Below, one piece after another: positions 44,191 to 53,830 of a DNA stretch of 64,000 nt. Made by a program: the position numbers and the translations under genes. Each line of letters opens with the position of its first letter. Position 1 is the stretch's first letter. The notes under the pieces are model-generated. The model saw nothing but the letters and a program-made list of their open reading frames with translations. It did no database searches and was not told the DNA's origin. The stretch spans positions 67,996-131,995 of the forward strand of contig CASFTG010000003.1 in assembly GCA_949297805.1 (NCBI GenBank), read 5' to 3'. The stretch comes from an uncultured bacterium. GTDB lineage: Bacteria > Bacillota_I > Bacilli_A > RFN20 > CAG-826.

Positions 44191-45864
44191 CTATTTGACG
44201 ATAAGGAAGCCGTTGGGCTTGATGACCCCGTTTTCATAGTTATGGGAGCATATCGGCTCCCCTTGATAGGCGATGTCATGATCAGTCGCGTTCATATAGA
44301 GATGGGTGTCGCCCCTTTTGATGACTAACAACCCGTTCTCCTCATAGGATAAGAAATCGGTTGAGCTAAGGTCCGGCGTCTTCCGGATCTTGATCAGCTC
44401 TTTGACTAGGTCTTGGTGAGGGCCGCCTTTGATCGCCTCCTCATATGGGAAGCCCCGGCGGCAATCGGGGTCGAAGGCGCCGTCCATCGGGATCTCAGTC
44501 CCGTAATAGAGGCAGCTCATGCCAGGGACGAAGAAGAGGAGGGCGATGGCGCATTCCAAGATGTCCTTATTTTGATTAGCTAGGTTAAAGAACCGGTGGG
44601 TGTCATGGCTATCGAGAAGGTTAAGGCAAGCCATCGTGGCCTGAATTCGGTAGTTGGTGAATAACCGGTTCAAGGTATCGGCTTCTTTCTCGGCTGAGAA
44701 CTTCTTATAGATCAAATAGTCATAGATGGCGTAGGTGACGGGGTAATTCATCGTCCCATCGAATTCATCGCCGCGAAGGAAGGAATGGGCGTTATGCCAA
44801 TGCTCCCCTAGGATCAAGGCGTTAGGGTATTTCGCTTTGACTTTGGCTCGGAGTTGCCGCCAGAAAGAATGGGAAATCTCATCCCCGACGTCGAACCGCC
44901 AGCCGTCGATCCCGTATTCCAGATAATGGAAGACGATGGAATTGAGATAGGCCTCGGTCTCGGGATTAGTGACGTTGATCTTCGGCATGTATCGGCCGAT
45001 CGAGAAGGTCCAATAGTTGGGCTTATCGACGTTCACCTCGTCCCCATGGATATAAAACCAGTTCCAATAACGGGAATTCTTCCCATTCTTGATGACGTCT
45101 TGGAACTCTGGCGCGAAGTAGGACATGTGGTTGAAGACGGCGTCTAAGACGATCCGGATGCCATGCTCATGGGCTTTTTGGACCAGCTCTTTGAAATCAT
45201 CGAGGGTCCCAAACTGGGGATCAATTTCAAAATAATCGAGGGTGTCATACTTATGGTTGGAACCGGCTTTGAAAATCGGAGTTAGATATATGGCGTTAAT
45301 CCCAAGGCCTTGCAGGTAGTCCAAGGAATCGATGATGCCCCGGAGGTCGCCGCCGGCGAAGCTGCGGGGAGTGGGTTTGTCATTCCAACCCATGGTGATG
45401 TAGGACTTGTCCTTGTTCTTATTGCCCATCCGGAAGCGGTCGGGGAAGATCTGATAGAAAACCGCGGTCTTGCACCAGTCCGGGGTGTCGCCGATGTCTT
45501 CGGGATGTACGGAGGAGTATTCGAAATAGTCCTTATAGCAGTCGTGGTAATCGTAGCTATCGAGCAACCCAGACTCGGTGTAGTAATAGGTATGGCCGTC
45601 TTCTTCGATCTCGAAGACATAGCCGACCCGGTTGTCGTTAAGTTTGACTTCGGTTTCGAAATAGACGAATTCCTCATCGGTCCGGGCCGGCTTCATAAGG
45701 GCTGGCTGCTTCATTTCCCGTAAGAAGAACTTATTGCCGTAATAGACGGTGACCTTGAGGTCTTTGTCTTCCTTGGCCATCCGTAAACGGAAGAAGAAGG
45801 TCTCTTGGGAAGTGGGGTAGGAGTAAGGGGACTCGCTTAAATGGAATATGGCTTTTCTATTCAT
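44191..45864 (-). CDS. GH13 alpha-glycosidase, neopullulanase/cyclomaltodextrinase-like (copy 2)
   Basis: The 557-residue paralogue of the gene at 42331 has GWRFDVGDE, LGEHWHN and NLLDSHDT at matching places, and the same N-terminal domain. VFYQIFPDRFRMGNK marks the start of the barrel. It is cytosolic by absence of a signal peptide. TAATAT again lies nine bases before the ATG, like its sister gene, so both probably have their own promoters. The interval to the sister gene (44014-44190) contains no gene. Confidence 0.9.
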   Translation of the reverse strand: MNRKAIFHLSESPYSYPTSQETFFFRLRMAKEDKDLKVTVYYGNKFFLREMKQPALMKPARTDEEFVYFETEVKLNDNRVGYVFEIEEDGHTYYYTESGLLDSYDYHDCYKDYFEYSSVHPEDIGDTPDWCKTAVFYQIFPDRFRMGNKNKDKSYITMGWNDKPTPRSFAGGDLRGIIDSLDYLQGLGINAIYLTPIFKAGSNHKYDTLDYFEIDPQFGTLDDFKELVQKAHEHGIRIVLDAVFNHMSYFAPEFQDVIKNGKNSRYWNWFYIHGDEVNVDKPNYWTFSIGRYMPKINVTNPETEAYLNSIVFHYLEYGIDGWRFDVGDEISHSFWRQLRAKVKAKYPNALILGEHWHNAHSFLRGDEFDGTMNYPVTYAIYDYLIYKKFSAEKEADTLNRLFTNYRIQATMACLNLLDSHDTHRFFNLANQNKDILECAIALLFFVPGMSCLYYGTEIPMDGAFDPDCRRGFPYEEAIKGGPHQDLVKELIKIRKTPDLSSTDFLSYEENGLLVIKRGDTHLYMNATDHDIAYQGEPICSHNYENGVIKPNGFLIVK

Positions 45865-46060
45865 GGCGAATACATATTAGTGAGGACGATTCGGAAATGA
45901 AACAAATATCGGTTTATCTTGTCTCCCGACTTCCAAGAAGTGTTTTCAAAAATTCTTCTGGCATGGCGGCTAATAAAAGGAATGGATTTCATAAAGTCCC
46001 GTCTCTTGGCTTTTCCCCATAGTTCTCCTTTGCTTAGGGGGGGGCTGCGCGCCGAGCGGA
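45865..46060. other. non-coding stretch upstream of GH13 copy 2
   Basis: It holds the probable promoter of the reverse-strand GH13 gene and an AT-rich stretch. No gene is supported. Confidence 0.4.
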
Positions 46061-46650
46061 GAGGAGCTTTATTCGTCCTATTTCGATTCGTTGATTGCCG
46101 AGATGGACTATCCGTATATCCAAAACGCCTTCACCGGTCATTGGGTCTATTTCCGCCGGTATCACCCTGACTAGAGCTTCGATGACGATTGGCTTTTATC
46201 CCATACGCAGGTTTTGGCCTCCCTCGGCTGAGCCGGGAAGCCTCGGGAGCGCCGAAGAGACCGATGATTTGGCCGAAGCTGAAAGGGAAATCTTGTCGTA
46301 ACTTCGAGCCTCTCGGTGATATGCATCAAAAGGGTCTTCGTTGCAGCTGGATTATCACTAACAAAGGGGATCGTGGCCGGCCTGATGCCTACGCTTAGCA
46401 GGTCGCCCCGTATATTCAGACAGACTTTCGACGTTTCATTGAGCGGCGCAAACTTTCCTCGACATCGATTTTCGTCGACGTCTTCGCCAACTTGGATGGC
46501 TATTTGGCTAAAGCCGAATTCAGGGCTGCTTTCCAAGATGTAAACGGCTATTCCCTTATTTATGACGATAACCGTCTGGATGCTTATGGCTTGGCTTATC
46601 CGTCTACTGGAAATCTTTTCGATTGCCAGAGAGAAAACTTAGTTTATTGA
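46061..46650 (+). pseudogene. decayed gene, several frames and stops
   Basis: Protein-like stretches follow one another in different frames. They are ELYSSYFDSLIAEMDYPYI and FTGHWVYFRRYHPD before TAG near 46173, SFDDDWLLSHTQVLASLG before TGA, and TDFRRFIERRK, SIFVDVFANLDGY and SLIYDDNRLDAYG ending at TGA 46648-46650. They read as pieces of a carbohydrate-active or related enzyme, but no family can be assigned. The gene runs opposite to the maltodextrin operon that it abuts. Confidence 0.5.
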
Positions 46651-46651
46651 T

Positions 46652-48343
46652 TCATTTGCTTTTGCGCCGCTTCCGCATATAGATGGGGAGGGAGGCGTAA
46701 ATAAGGTCGCTTGACTCGACAAGATAGAGCAGTTTTTGATGGGTCTCCGCCCCCTCTAGATGGAGGAGGGTCTTTTTCCCGAGGCGGATGGCTTTGACGG
46801 TTTTGTAGGCCTTCTCGTCGTTATGGAGTTCATCTTCGGTTAAGAAGCAGCCGCGGGGCCGGAAATCGAGGGAAGCGGGATAGACGGTGGTATCGACTTC
46901 CACATCGTCGGTTATCCGTTGCTTTTCTTCGTCGGCATAGTTCAAATTGTCCAAATCGACAAAGAGGTCGACCTTTTGGCCTTTTCGATAGGCTTTCTCC
47001 GAGACGAAGGGGATGATGATCCCGCTGGTGTCGCGGCCATAATAGGTCTTCTTGTCCCCATAGTCTTTCTCCCCTTCGATCTTGACCTCGAAACGGTGCC
47101 CGCCCTTTATCTCCTCGGTTTTGACCTCACTGGCGAGGAAGACGACGGATTTGGGGGTTAAGTGTCCAATCAACCGTTTATCTAGCTGGGCTTTTTCCTC
47201 CTCGCTTAATTTGGCTTTCCCCAGTTCCATCTCGATAAGGGGGATGGCGTTGCTTAAGTTGCGTTCGGTCTTTTTATCGAATAGATGTAGTTTGCTGACA
47301 TCGAAACGGACTTTGATCTTGTCCCCTTTGGCCAGGGCATTGGGCTCGACTAAGGAGAGGATGGTGAATTCCTTCCTTCCGCCAAGATGGAAATAGATTA
47401 AGGTCTGCTCGCCCAGCCGTTCGACCAATTCCACTTCGACCGGGAAGCCGCTTTCATCGATCTTGATGTCGCTTGGCCGGATGCCAAGGTAGGCTTCGAG
47501 AGGGTAAACGTCCTCGCTAAGCTGGCACAGTTCCACCTCGGGGATGGCGATGTCGACCGATTCGTCGATGGAGACAAAATGTTTTTCCTCGCCTTTCTTG
47601 ACGATAGTCCCCTCGAAGATGTTCATCTGCGGGCTGCCTAAGAAGGTGGCGACGAAGATATTCCCCGGATGGTCATAGAGGTTCATTGGGGTATCGACTT
47701 GTTGAATCAATCCATCTTTCATGACCACGATCCGGTCGCCCATCGTCATGGCTTCGGTCTGGTCGTGAGTGACGTAGACGAACGTGGTTTGGATGTCCTG
47801 ATGGAGTTTCGATATCTCGGCCCGCATCGCGACCCGGAGTTTGGCGTCGAGGTTGGATAAGGGCTCATCGAAGAGGAAGGCGGAGGGCTCGCGGACGATG
47901 GCCCTTCCGAGGGCGACCCTTTGCCGCTGGCCACCGCTTAGTTCTCGTGGTGTCCGCTTGAGCAGATTCTCGATGCCTAGGATCGCGGCCGCTTTATGGA
48001 CTTTTTCCTCGATGACCTCTTTCTTAGCCTTTTGGCATCGGAGCGAATAGGCCATGTTCTCGTAGACGCTCATATGGGGGTAGAGGGCGTAATTTTGGAA
48101 AACCATGGCGATATTGCGGTCCTTTGGCTCCAAATCGTTGACGTAGGTATCGCCGATGAAGATGTTGCCGGAGGTGATTTCCTCCAGTCCGGCGATCATC
48201 CTTAGGGTGGTGGATTTTCCACATCCGGAAGGACCGACGAAGACGATGAATTCTTTGTCGTGGATCTCTAAGGAGGCGTCGGAGACGGCCCGGACCCCGC
48301 CTTTGTAGACCTTGGTAACGTTTTCCAATCTGATTCTAGCCAT
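46652..48343 (-). CDS. maltodextrin ABC transporter ATPase, MsmX/UgpC-type, extended
   Basis: The 563-residue protein has Walker A GPSGCGKST near residue 38, signature LSGGQRQR, Walker B FLFDEPLSNLDA and the H-loop THDQ. A TOBE/OB regulatory region with YLGIRPSDI near residue 280 follows. Typical MalK/MsmX proteins are about 370 residues. Here another ~190 residues follow (from about NAIPLIEMELGK), including VFLASEVKTEEI and a second OB-like part. The gene is the last of the operon, five bases after malG. It energises uptake, and the tail may be regulatory. Confidence 0.9.
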   Translation of the reverse strand: MARIRLENVTKVYKGGVRAVSDASLEIHDKEFIVFVGPSGCGKSTTLRMIAGLEEITSGNIFIGDTYVNDLEPKDRNIAMVFQNYALYPHMSVYENMAYSLRCQKAKKEVIEEKVHKAAAILGIENLLKRTPRELSGGQRQRVALGRAIVREPSAFLFDEPLSNLDAKLRVAMRAEISKLHQDIQTTFVYVTHDQTEAMTMGDRIVVMKDGLIQQVDTPMNLYDHPGNIFVATFLGSPQMNIFEGTIVKKGEEKHFVSIDESVDIAIPEVELCQLSEDVYPLEAYLGIRPSDIKIDESGFPVEVELVERLGEQTLIYFHLGGRKEFTILSLVEPNALAKGDKIKVRFDVSKLHLFDKKTERNLSNAIPLIEMELGKAKLSEEEKAQLDKRLIGHLTPKSVVFLASEVKTEEIKGGHRFEVKIEGEKDYGDKKTYYGRDTSGIIIPFVSEKAYRKGQKVDLFVDLDNLNYADEEKQRITDDVEVDTTVYPASLDFRPRGCFLTEDELHNDEKAYKTVKAIRLGKKTLLHLEGAETHQKLLYLVESSDLIYASLPIYMRKRRKSK

Positions 48344-48348
48344 GTTTT

Positions 48349-49182
48349 CTATCCTTTCACGGCCCCGGCGGTGAGCCCGGAGACCATATTCTTAACGAGG
48401 AGGAAGTAGAGGACGACGATGGGGACGGCGATGAAGACCGCCCCGGCGGCGAAGCGAGCGAACTCGGTTTCCCCTAAGCTCATGAGGCCGACCGCGACCG
48501 TCCAATTGTCCCGGTTCTTCAATAGGATCTTCGGGAGGACGAAATCCGACCAAGGCCAAGTGAAGCTGGTGAGGGCGGTATAGACGATCATCGGCTTGGC
48601 CAATGGCAAAGTGATGGTGCGGAACACCCTTACATTATTGGCCCCGTCGATCCGGGCCGCCTCATAGATCGAGGTCGGGATGGTATCGAAGAACCCTTTC
48701 TGCACTAAGTAGCCCATCGGGGCGGTGCAAGAGTAGATGGCGATTAAGCCGAAGAGGTTGTTGATCAGCTGAAACTGGGTCATGAGGATGTAGATGATGG
48801 TCATCGACATGAAGGAAGGGAACATTCCTAAGACCAAGGCCCCTTTCATCAAGGGCCGCCTTGCCTTGAATTCGAAACGGGAGATGACGTAGGCGGTCAA
48901 GATGACGAGGATGGTGGAGAAAACGCAAGAGCAAATGGCGATGATCAAAGTGTTGAGCAACCACTTTGGGTAGTTATACATCGCCGTGTCGGTGAAGAGG
49001 GTGATGAAGGATTGGAATGAGTAGGATTCGGGGAAGAAGCCGGGGATGGAATAGAGGTTCCCGCTGGAGGAGAAGGACGCCAGAATGAGCCAGAGACAAG
49101 GGAAAAGGAAGACAAAGGCGACGACGATCAATAAGCAATAGGTGATCAAGATATCGATGATCTTCTTGGTTTTGCCTTTCAT
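48349..49182 (-). CDS. maltodextrin ABC transporter permease, MalG-like
   Basis: The 277-residue permease has six hydrophobic helices. The EAA loop, YEAARIDGANNVRVFRTITLPLAKP near residues 178-202, contacts the ATPase. It ends with the usual GLTAGAVKG. AAGGAGG lies upstream and it overlaps malF by four bases. With MalF it forms the maltodextrin channel. Confidence 0.93.
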   Translation of the reverse strand: MKGKTKKIIDILITYCLLIVVAFVFLFPCLWLILASFSSSGNLYSIPGFFPESYSFQSFITLFTDTAMYNYPKWLLNTLIIAICSCVFSTILVILTAYVISRFEFKARRPLMKGALVLGMFPSFMSMTIIYILMTQFQLINNLFGLIAIYSCTAPMGYLVQKGFFDTIPTSIYEAARIDGANNVRVFRTITLPLAKPMIVYTALTSFTWPWSDFVLPKILLKNRDNWTVAVGLMSLGETEFARFAAGAVFIAVPIVVLYFLLVKNMVSGLTAGAVKG

Positions 49183-50615
49183 CGGTAGGTGTCCTCCTTC
49201 TTATAGGATCCGCTGCGAACGTAGACCAGCAGCGAGATAGCCGAGGTAATGATGAAGATCAATAACGAGATGGCGGCCCCGATGCCGTAGTAGTCGTTGC
49301 TGATCGAGAGGTTGTAGAGCCAGTTGATGAGCAAATCGGTGTCGGAGGCGCGGAAATAGCCTTCGCTTACGATCCCGCCCCGGAGGAAGTAGAAGGTCCC
49401 GAAGTTATTGAAGTTCCCGATGAACTGGGAGATGAGGGTCGGGGTGGTGGCGAAGATGACGTAGGGCAAGGTGATATCGAAGAACTGCTTCCGTTTGCTC
49501 GCCCCGTCGATGTCGGCTGCCTCATAGAGGTCTTTCTGGATGTTGGAGAGGATCCCGGTGGCGAGCAGCATGGTCGTGGGGACGGTGAGCCAGGCGTTGA
49601 CGAAGAGACCGATCCCGCGGGCCCACCAAGTGGAATCGAGGCCGAGGAAATCGACGATGTTCTCATCATGCATATGGGCGTCGCTTAGGTAGTAGTTGAT
49701 TGGCCCCATGGTCGAGAACATGAATTTGAAGGCGATTAAGGTGATGAAGCCGGGGATGGCGTAAGCCAAAATCGGGAAGGCCCGCCAGAAGGCCGAGCCC
49801 TTGACGCATTTCTTCGATAATAGCAACGCCAAACCTAAACCTAAGAAGTAATTGATGAAGGTGGAGAGGAAGGCCCAGGCCAAGTTCCAGCCAAAGATCT
49901 TGAAAAATGTCGTACCGATGTTGGTCGCCCCGAAGATGGTGGCGAAATTGTCAAAGCCGACGTAATCGACCAAATCGGTTGGGACATCGATCTCGCCACC
50001 GAAATTGGTGAAGGCGACTAAGATCATCATGACGATCGGGATGACTGAGAACACCATAACCCCTAATAAGGGGACGAAGAGGGCGACGTAAGGGAATTTC
50101 CTCCCGGTTAAAGAGGCGACGTCCTCTATGAAGGTCCGGGGCTTTTGGCCCTTTAGTTTGGTAAGCCGGGCCGAAAGGGCGCTCCGAAGGCTGCTAAGGT
50201 AAAGCAAGAGGAAGCAAATGATGATGAAGACGGTCAGGATTCCCATCAGCATCAAGACGACCGAATTGTCGCCGACCACCCCGGACCAGGGATCGGATTC
50301 CTTGGTCCCGAGGGTGAATAGACCGACTAGGTATTCCCCGCCGAGTAAGGCCATGAAGACGATAAAGAGGATTTCAAGAAGCAGGAACATGATGCCTTTG
50401 GCGTATTGGCCATAGGCGATATTGCCGGCTCCGCAGAATAGCAGGGAAAGAAGGACTTTCCAATCGGCTTGGGCGAAGAAGTCCGCAATACTATCCCCAA
50501 AGGATTTGGCTTTCGTCCACTGCTTTTGGAAGAAAGATTTCGTTTTTGCGGGAATGTTTCGGAAATAGTCGCCAATTGAATGGACTATTTTCCTCCCGCC
50601 TCTTTCGCTTTCCAT
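49179..50615 (-). CDS. maltodextrin ABC transporter permease, MalF-like
   Basis: The 478-residue permease has an N-terminal extension of about 175 residues. It carries an amphipathic region and extra helices near 53-77 and 120-142. The core has helices and the EAA loop YEAADIDGASKRKQFFDITLP near residue 370. The listed ATG is five bases after the malE stop but has no Shine-Dalgarno in front of it. A GGGAGG sits inside the first codons, so true initiation may be slightly downstream at a non-ATG codon. Confidence 0.88.
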   Translation of the reverse strand: MESERGGRKIVHSIGDYFRNIPAKTKSFFQKQWTKAKSFGDSIADFFAQADWKVLLSLLFCGAGNIAYGQYAKGIMFLLLEILFIVFMALLGGEYLVGLFTLGTKESDPWSGVVGDNSVVLMLMGILTVFIIICFLLLYLSSLRSALSARLTKLKGQKPRTFIEDVASLTGRKFPYVALFVPLLGVMVFSVIPIVMMILVAFTNFGGEIDVPTDLVDYVGFDNFATIFGATNIGTTFFKIFGWNLAWAFLSTFINYFLGLGLALLLSKKCVKGSAFWRAFPILAYAIPGFITLIAFKFMFSTMGPINYYLSDAHMHDENIVDFLGLDSTWWARGIGLFVNAWLTVPTTMLLATGILSNIQKDLYEAADIDGASKRKQFFDITLPYVIFATTPTLISQFIGNFNNFGTFYFLRGGIVSEGYFRASDTDLLINWLYNLSISNDYYGIGAAISLLIFIITSAISLLVYVRSGSYKKEDTYR

Positions 50616-50620
50616 AACTT

Positions 50621-52102
50621 TTAGGCCAAGGTGGTGATCGCCTCGTGGATCTGCCGGACCATCTCGTCTAATCCGGCTTGGTAATCGGCCTGCTCCTTAT
50701 ACTTCTGTTGGCTCGTCGGCCGGGTTGGATCGGTGGCTAAATCTTTGTTCAAGGTCTCGCCCGGCGTCCAGATTTGGCCCGTTTCGGTTAAGGAGGGCAT
50801 TAAGGTGATTAAGCCGTCCTCTAACCGGGAATAGATATTCTCCGATATGGCAGAGTCGGAATCAGCAACGACATCAGCCCGGCAGGGGGCGACGCCGAGC
50901 ATCGTCTCGCGGAGCTTGTTCATCTCGAAGCTGGTGGCGAAGTTGACGAAGGCTAAGCAAGCGACCGGGTAATCGGTGTAGGAGGAGATGGCGTAGCCAT
51001 TGATCCCGCCCATGGCCTTCATGTCGATAAGTTCAGGATTCTCTTCGGAGAGATCACCGGATTTCGGCAGTTTGGGTAAGTCGGCGATGACGAGGTTCTC
51101 TTTGGCGGCGGTTTGGGCTTCGCTAGCGCTCATGCCATCCGCGACGTATTCGGTTACCATTTCGGTCGTGAAGTTGTTGGTGACGTCGGGGGTGGTCATG
51201 GTGGCGAAGATCTCCCCGCGGGCCAATTGGCCATAGCAAGTGGTGTTGATTGAATCGTCGACGCAGGTTGGGCCCATGGTCTCGGCTAACTGGCGGATGA
51301 TCCGCGCCCCTTTCCAGGCTTCGCCTTTATTGAAGCCGATGTCATCGGGGTTGGTGCCATCGTCGCCAAAGACATAGGCCCCATAGGAGAAGAGGTAGCC
51401 GGAAGAGAAATAGACGTCGTATAAAGCTTTCATATATCCCCGTTTGGACGGATCGGCGGCATTGATTTCCTTGGAATACTTGTATAGGGCATTCCAGCTT
51501 TCGACCATGTCGGGGATCCCGTTGTTATTGGCGTCCGCTCCTTCCGGGACCATGTCTTTCCGGTAGAAGAGCATCGGGGCTTGGGCGTTGACGGGGACGC
51601 CGAAGGAATAGCGGACCCCGGACTCGATGCCTTTGTAGGCGTTGATGGCCGATTCGGGGAATTGCTCGTAGGCCTCGATCTTCCAAGTCGGGAGGGGCAT
51701 GACATGGCGGCCTTGGACGTATTTCATGATGACGTCGTTGGCTTGGTAGAGGACATCGGGCCCATAACCATAGGGGCCATCTTCCGCCAGGTTGGAATAC
51801 TGATCGATGTTGGCATCGACCGCCTTGATCCCGTATTCGGCGTATTCCTCGTTGAAGGCATTGAGCAACTCGTCGAGGTAACCGAGCGATTTGGCGGTGT
51901 CGTTTTCGAGAATCTGGAGGGTGATGTTCCGTTCCAACTCTCCTTCGAAGCGGTCAAAGACCGGCATGTCGGAATTGGCTTCGGTGATTTCCTCCCCCGG
52001 GGTGGTTCCGCCAGGGTTAGTGGAACTATTGCCGGTTGTTGGTCCGCATGAGGCGAGGGCCAAAAGGGTGAGGGCGGCGTAGATGGTGTGGGATTTTCTC
52101 AT
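50621..52102 (-). CDS. maltodextrin-binding lipoprotein, MalE-like
   Basis: The 493-residue protein has the lipobox LASC and the extracellular solute-binding family 1 fold. Motifs include ITLQILENDTAKS, GYGPDVLYQANDVI and APMLFYRKDMVPEGADANNN. The last contains a calcium-like D-A-N-N-N-G-I-P-D loop. GINGYAISSYTDYP and VACLAFVNFAT lie in the C-lobe. It captures maltodextrins for MalFG. AAGGAGG precedes the ATG, which overlaps the GH13 stop by four bases. Confidence 0.9.
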   Translation of the reverse strand: MRKSHTIYAALTLLALASCGPTTGNSSTNPGGTTPGEEITEANSDMPVFDRFEGELERNITLQILENDTAKSLGYLDELLNAFNEEYAEYGIKAVDANIDQYSNLAEDGPYGYGPDVLYQANDVIMKYVQGRHVMPLPTWKIEAYEQFPESAINAYKGIESGVRYSFGVPVNAQAPMLFYRKDMVPEGADANNNGIPDMVESWNALYKYSKEINAADPSKRGYMKALYDVYFSSGYLFSYGAYVFGDDGTNPDDIGFNKGEAWKGARIIRQLAETMGPTCVDDSINTTCYGQLARGEIFATMTTPDVTNNFTTEMVTEYVADGMSASEAQTAAKENLVIADLPKLPKSGDLSEENPELIDMKAMGGINGYAISSYTDYPVACLAFVNFATSFEMNKLRETMLGVAPCRADVVADSDSAISENIYSRLEDGLITLMPSLTETGQIWTPGETLNKDLATDPTRPTSQQKYKEQADYQAGLDEMVRQIHEAITTLA

Positions 52103-53793
52103 TTGTCTAACCTCCTTATGAGAAAGCCGTTGGGCTGAAGCGTTTTCCCTTCATAACGGTGGGCCAGTAGGTGGCCGTGGTCGGGGAGTTCGATCGGTTG
52201 ATCGGTGGCGTTTATATATAACTCGATTCCTTCTTCCCCATTGCTTCGGACGAGATGGAGAAGCCTGTTTTCCGCCTGGCAAGCGAATTGGGGGAGCCGG
52301 CTGATTTGCTTGTTATGGATACCGATCAGGATCCGGAGCAATTCTGAATGAGGCGTGGGCTTTTCCCCGTCAAGTGGGAAGCAGCGGCGGGAGTCAGGGT
52401 CGAAATTCCCGGGTAAGGGAATCTCAGTCCCGTAATAGATCCCAGGGCAGCCGGGGAGGAAGATGAGGGCGGATAAGGCGCATTCCAATTGGTCGATGTT
52501 CTCTTGGCAAAGGGTGTAAAAGCGGAAGGTGTCATGGGAGTCGAGAAGGTTGAGATTGGCACTTATTTGGCTTGGGCGGAGGTTGGCATAGATCCGGTTA
52601 AGGCGGGAGGCGCATTCGGCCGCGTCAGTTTCCTTTGATGCTAAATATCTTTCCAAAGCATAGGTGACCGGATAATTCATGACACCGTCGAATTCGTCAC
52701 CTTTTAGGAAGGCGTGGGGGTTATGCCAATGCTCGCCGAGGATCAAAGCCTCGGGATAAGCGGACTTGATGGCTTTTCGGAAATCCCGCCAGAATTCGTG
52801 GCTCACCTCATCGGCGACGTCCAGCCGCCAGCCATCGATGCCGAGTTCTAGATAATGAAGGGCGACTTTCTTTAAATAGGCGGCGCAGCTCGGGGAGTCG
52901 GGGTTGAGCTTGGGCATATAGGGGCAAACCGAGAAATATTCGTAATTGGGATGCTTTAAGTCGATATGGTCGCCTTGGACGAAGAACCAATCCCAATAAG
53001 GCGACTTCCTTCCGTTCTTAACCGCGTCTTGGAAGAAAGACGATTCGGAGGACAGGTGGTTGAAGACTGCGTCCAAGACGATCCGAATCCCTAAGGCGTG
53101 GGCCTCCTCGATCAGTTTCTTCAGCGTCGCCTCATCGCCTAACTGGGGATCGATGGTCAGATAATCGACGATGTCGTATTTATGGTAGGAGGGGGAAAGG
53201 AAGATCGGGGTCAGGTATAAGACGTTGACCCCGAGGTTGGACAAATAGGGCAAACGCTCGATGATCCCGGATAAATCCCCACCGGCAAAGGACTTTGGGG
53301 TCGGTTTGTCCCCCCAAGCCAAATTGATGTAAGAACGGTCTTTGCCCTTGTCGCCAAGTTTGAAGCGGTCAGGGAATATCTGATAGAAGAAAGCCTGATT
53401 GAGCCAAGCGGGCAAAGAGGGGATATCGACCGCATGGAGATAGGGGAACTGGAAGAAATCCTTATAGGAATAGGCGAAATCGTAATGGTCGAGCAAGCCC
53501 CGCTCGGTATAGAAATAGGAATGGCTGTCTTCGACGATTTCGAAGACATAGGCCAGCCGTTTGTCAGGAATAGGGGCGATGGCTTCGAAATAGGCGAAGT
53601 CCTTATCCAAATAAGCGAGCTGCATCGCAATCTTTTCTCTGGCGCTTGGGAAAGGGTATTTGCCGCCGAAATGGGCGTAGACCTTCAGGTTCCGGTCTTC
53701 ACTTCCGAGCCGGAGGCGGAGGCAAAAATTAGTTTCCGATACCAAGGAGGCGTAGGGGGATTCGCTTAGGTGGAACAGAGCTTGGGTATTCAT
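52099..53793 (-). CDS. GH13 alpha-glycosidase, neopullulanase-like (copy 3, in mal operon)
   Basis: The 564-residue enzyme is the more divergent third paralogue. It keeps the CBM34-like N-terminus, DAVFNH, GWRLDVADE (nucleophile Asp), LGEHWHN (acid/base Glu) and NLLDSHDT. There is no signal peptide, so it splits oligosaccharides delivered by MalEFG. It heads the operon. AAAGGACGG serves as ribosome-binding site. Only 37 bases separate its start from the divergent LacI gene, so their promoters must overlap coding sequence. Confidence 0.9.
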   Translation of the reverse strand: MNTQALFHLSESPYASLVSETNFCLRLRLGSEDRNLKVYAHFGGKYPFPSAREKIAMQLAYLDKDFAYFEAIAPIPDKRLAYVFEIVEDSHSYFYTERGLLDHYDFAYSYKDFFQFPYLHAVDIPSLPAWLNQAFFYQIFPDRFKLGDKGKDRSYINLAWGDKPTPKSFAGGDLSGIIERLPYLSNLGVNVLYLTPIFLSPSYHKYDIVDYLTIDPQLGDEATLKKLIEEAHALGIRIVLDAVFNHLSSESSFFQDAVKNGRKSPYWDWFFVQGDHIDLKHPNYEYFSVCPYMPKLNPDSPSCAAYLKKVALHYLELGIDGWRLDVADEVSHEFWRDFRKAIKSAYPEALILGEHWHNPHAFLKGDEFDGVMNYPVTYALERYLASKETDAAECASRLNRIYANLRPSQISANLNLLDSHDTFRFYTLCQENIDQLECALSALIFLPGCPGIYYGTEIPLPGNFDPDSRRCFPLDGEKPTPHSELLRILIGIHNKQISRLPQFACQAENRLLHLVRSNGEEGIELYINATDQPIELPDHGHLLAHRYEGKTLQPNGFLIRRLDK

Positions 53794-53815
53794 TCAATTT
53801 CCGTCCTTTTTTGTT

Positions 53816-53821
53816 TATGAT
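53816..53821 (+). promoter_or_regulatory. -10-like TATGAT near lacI start
   Basis: TATGAT ends nine bases before ATG 53831, leaving almost no leader. TTCAAT (53793-53798) is a weak -35 at 17 bases and overlaps the start of the divergent GH13 gene. Confidence 0.35.
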
Positions 53822-53830
53822 ACGGGCAAT

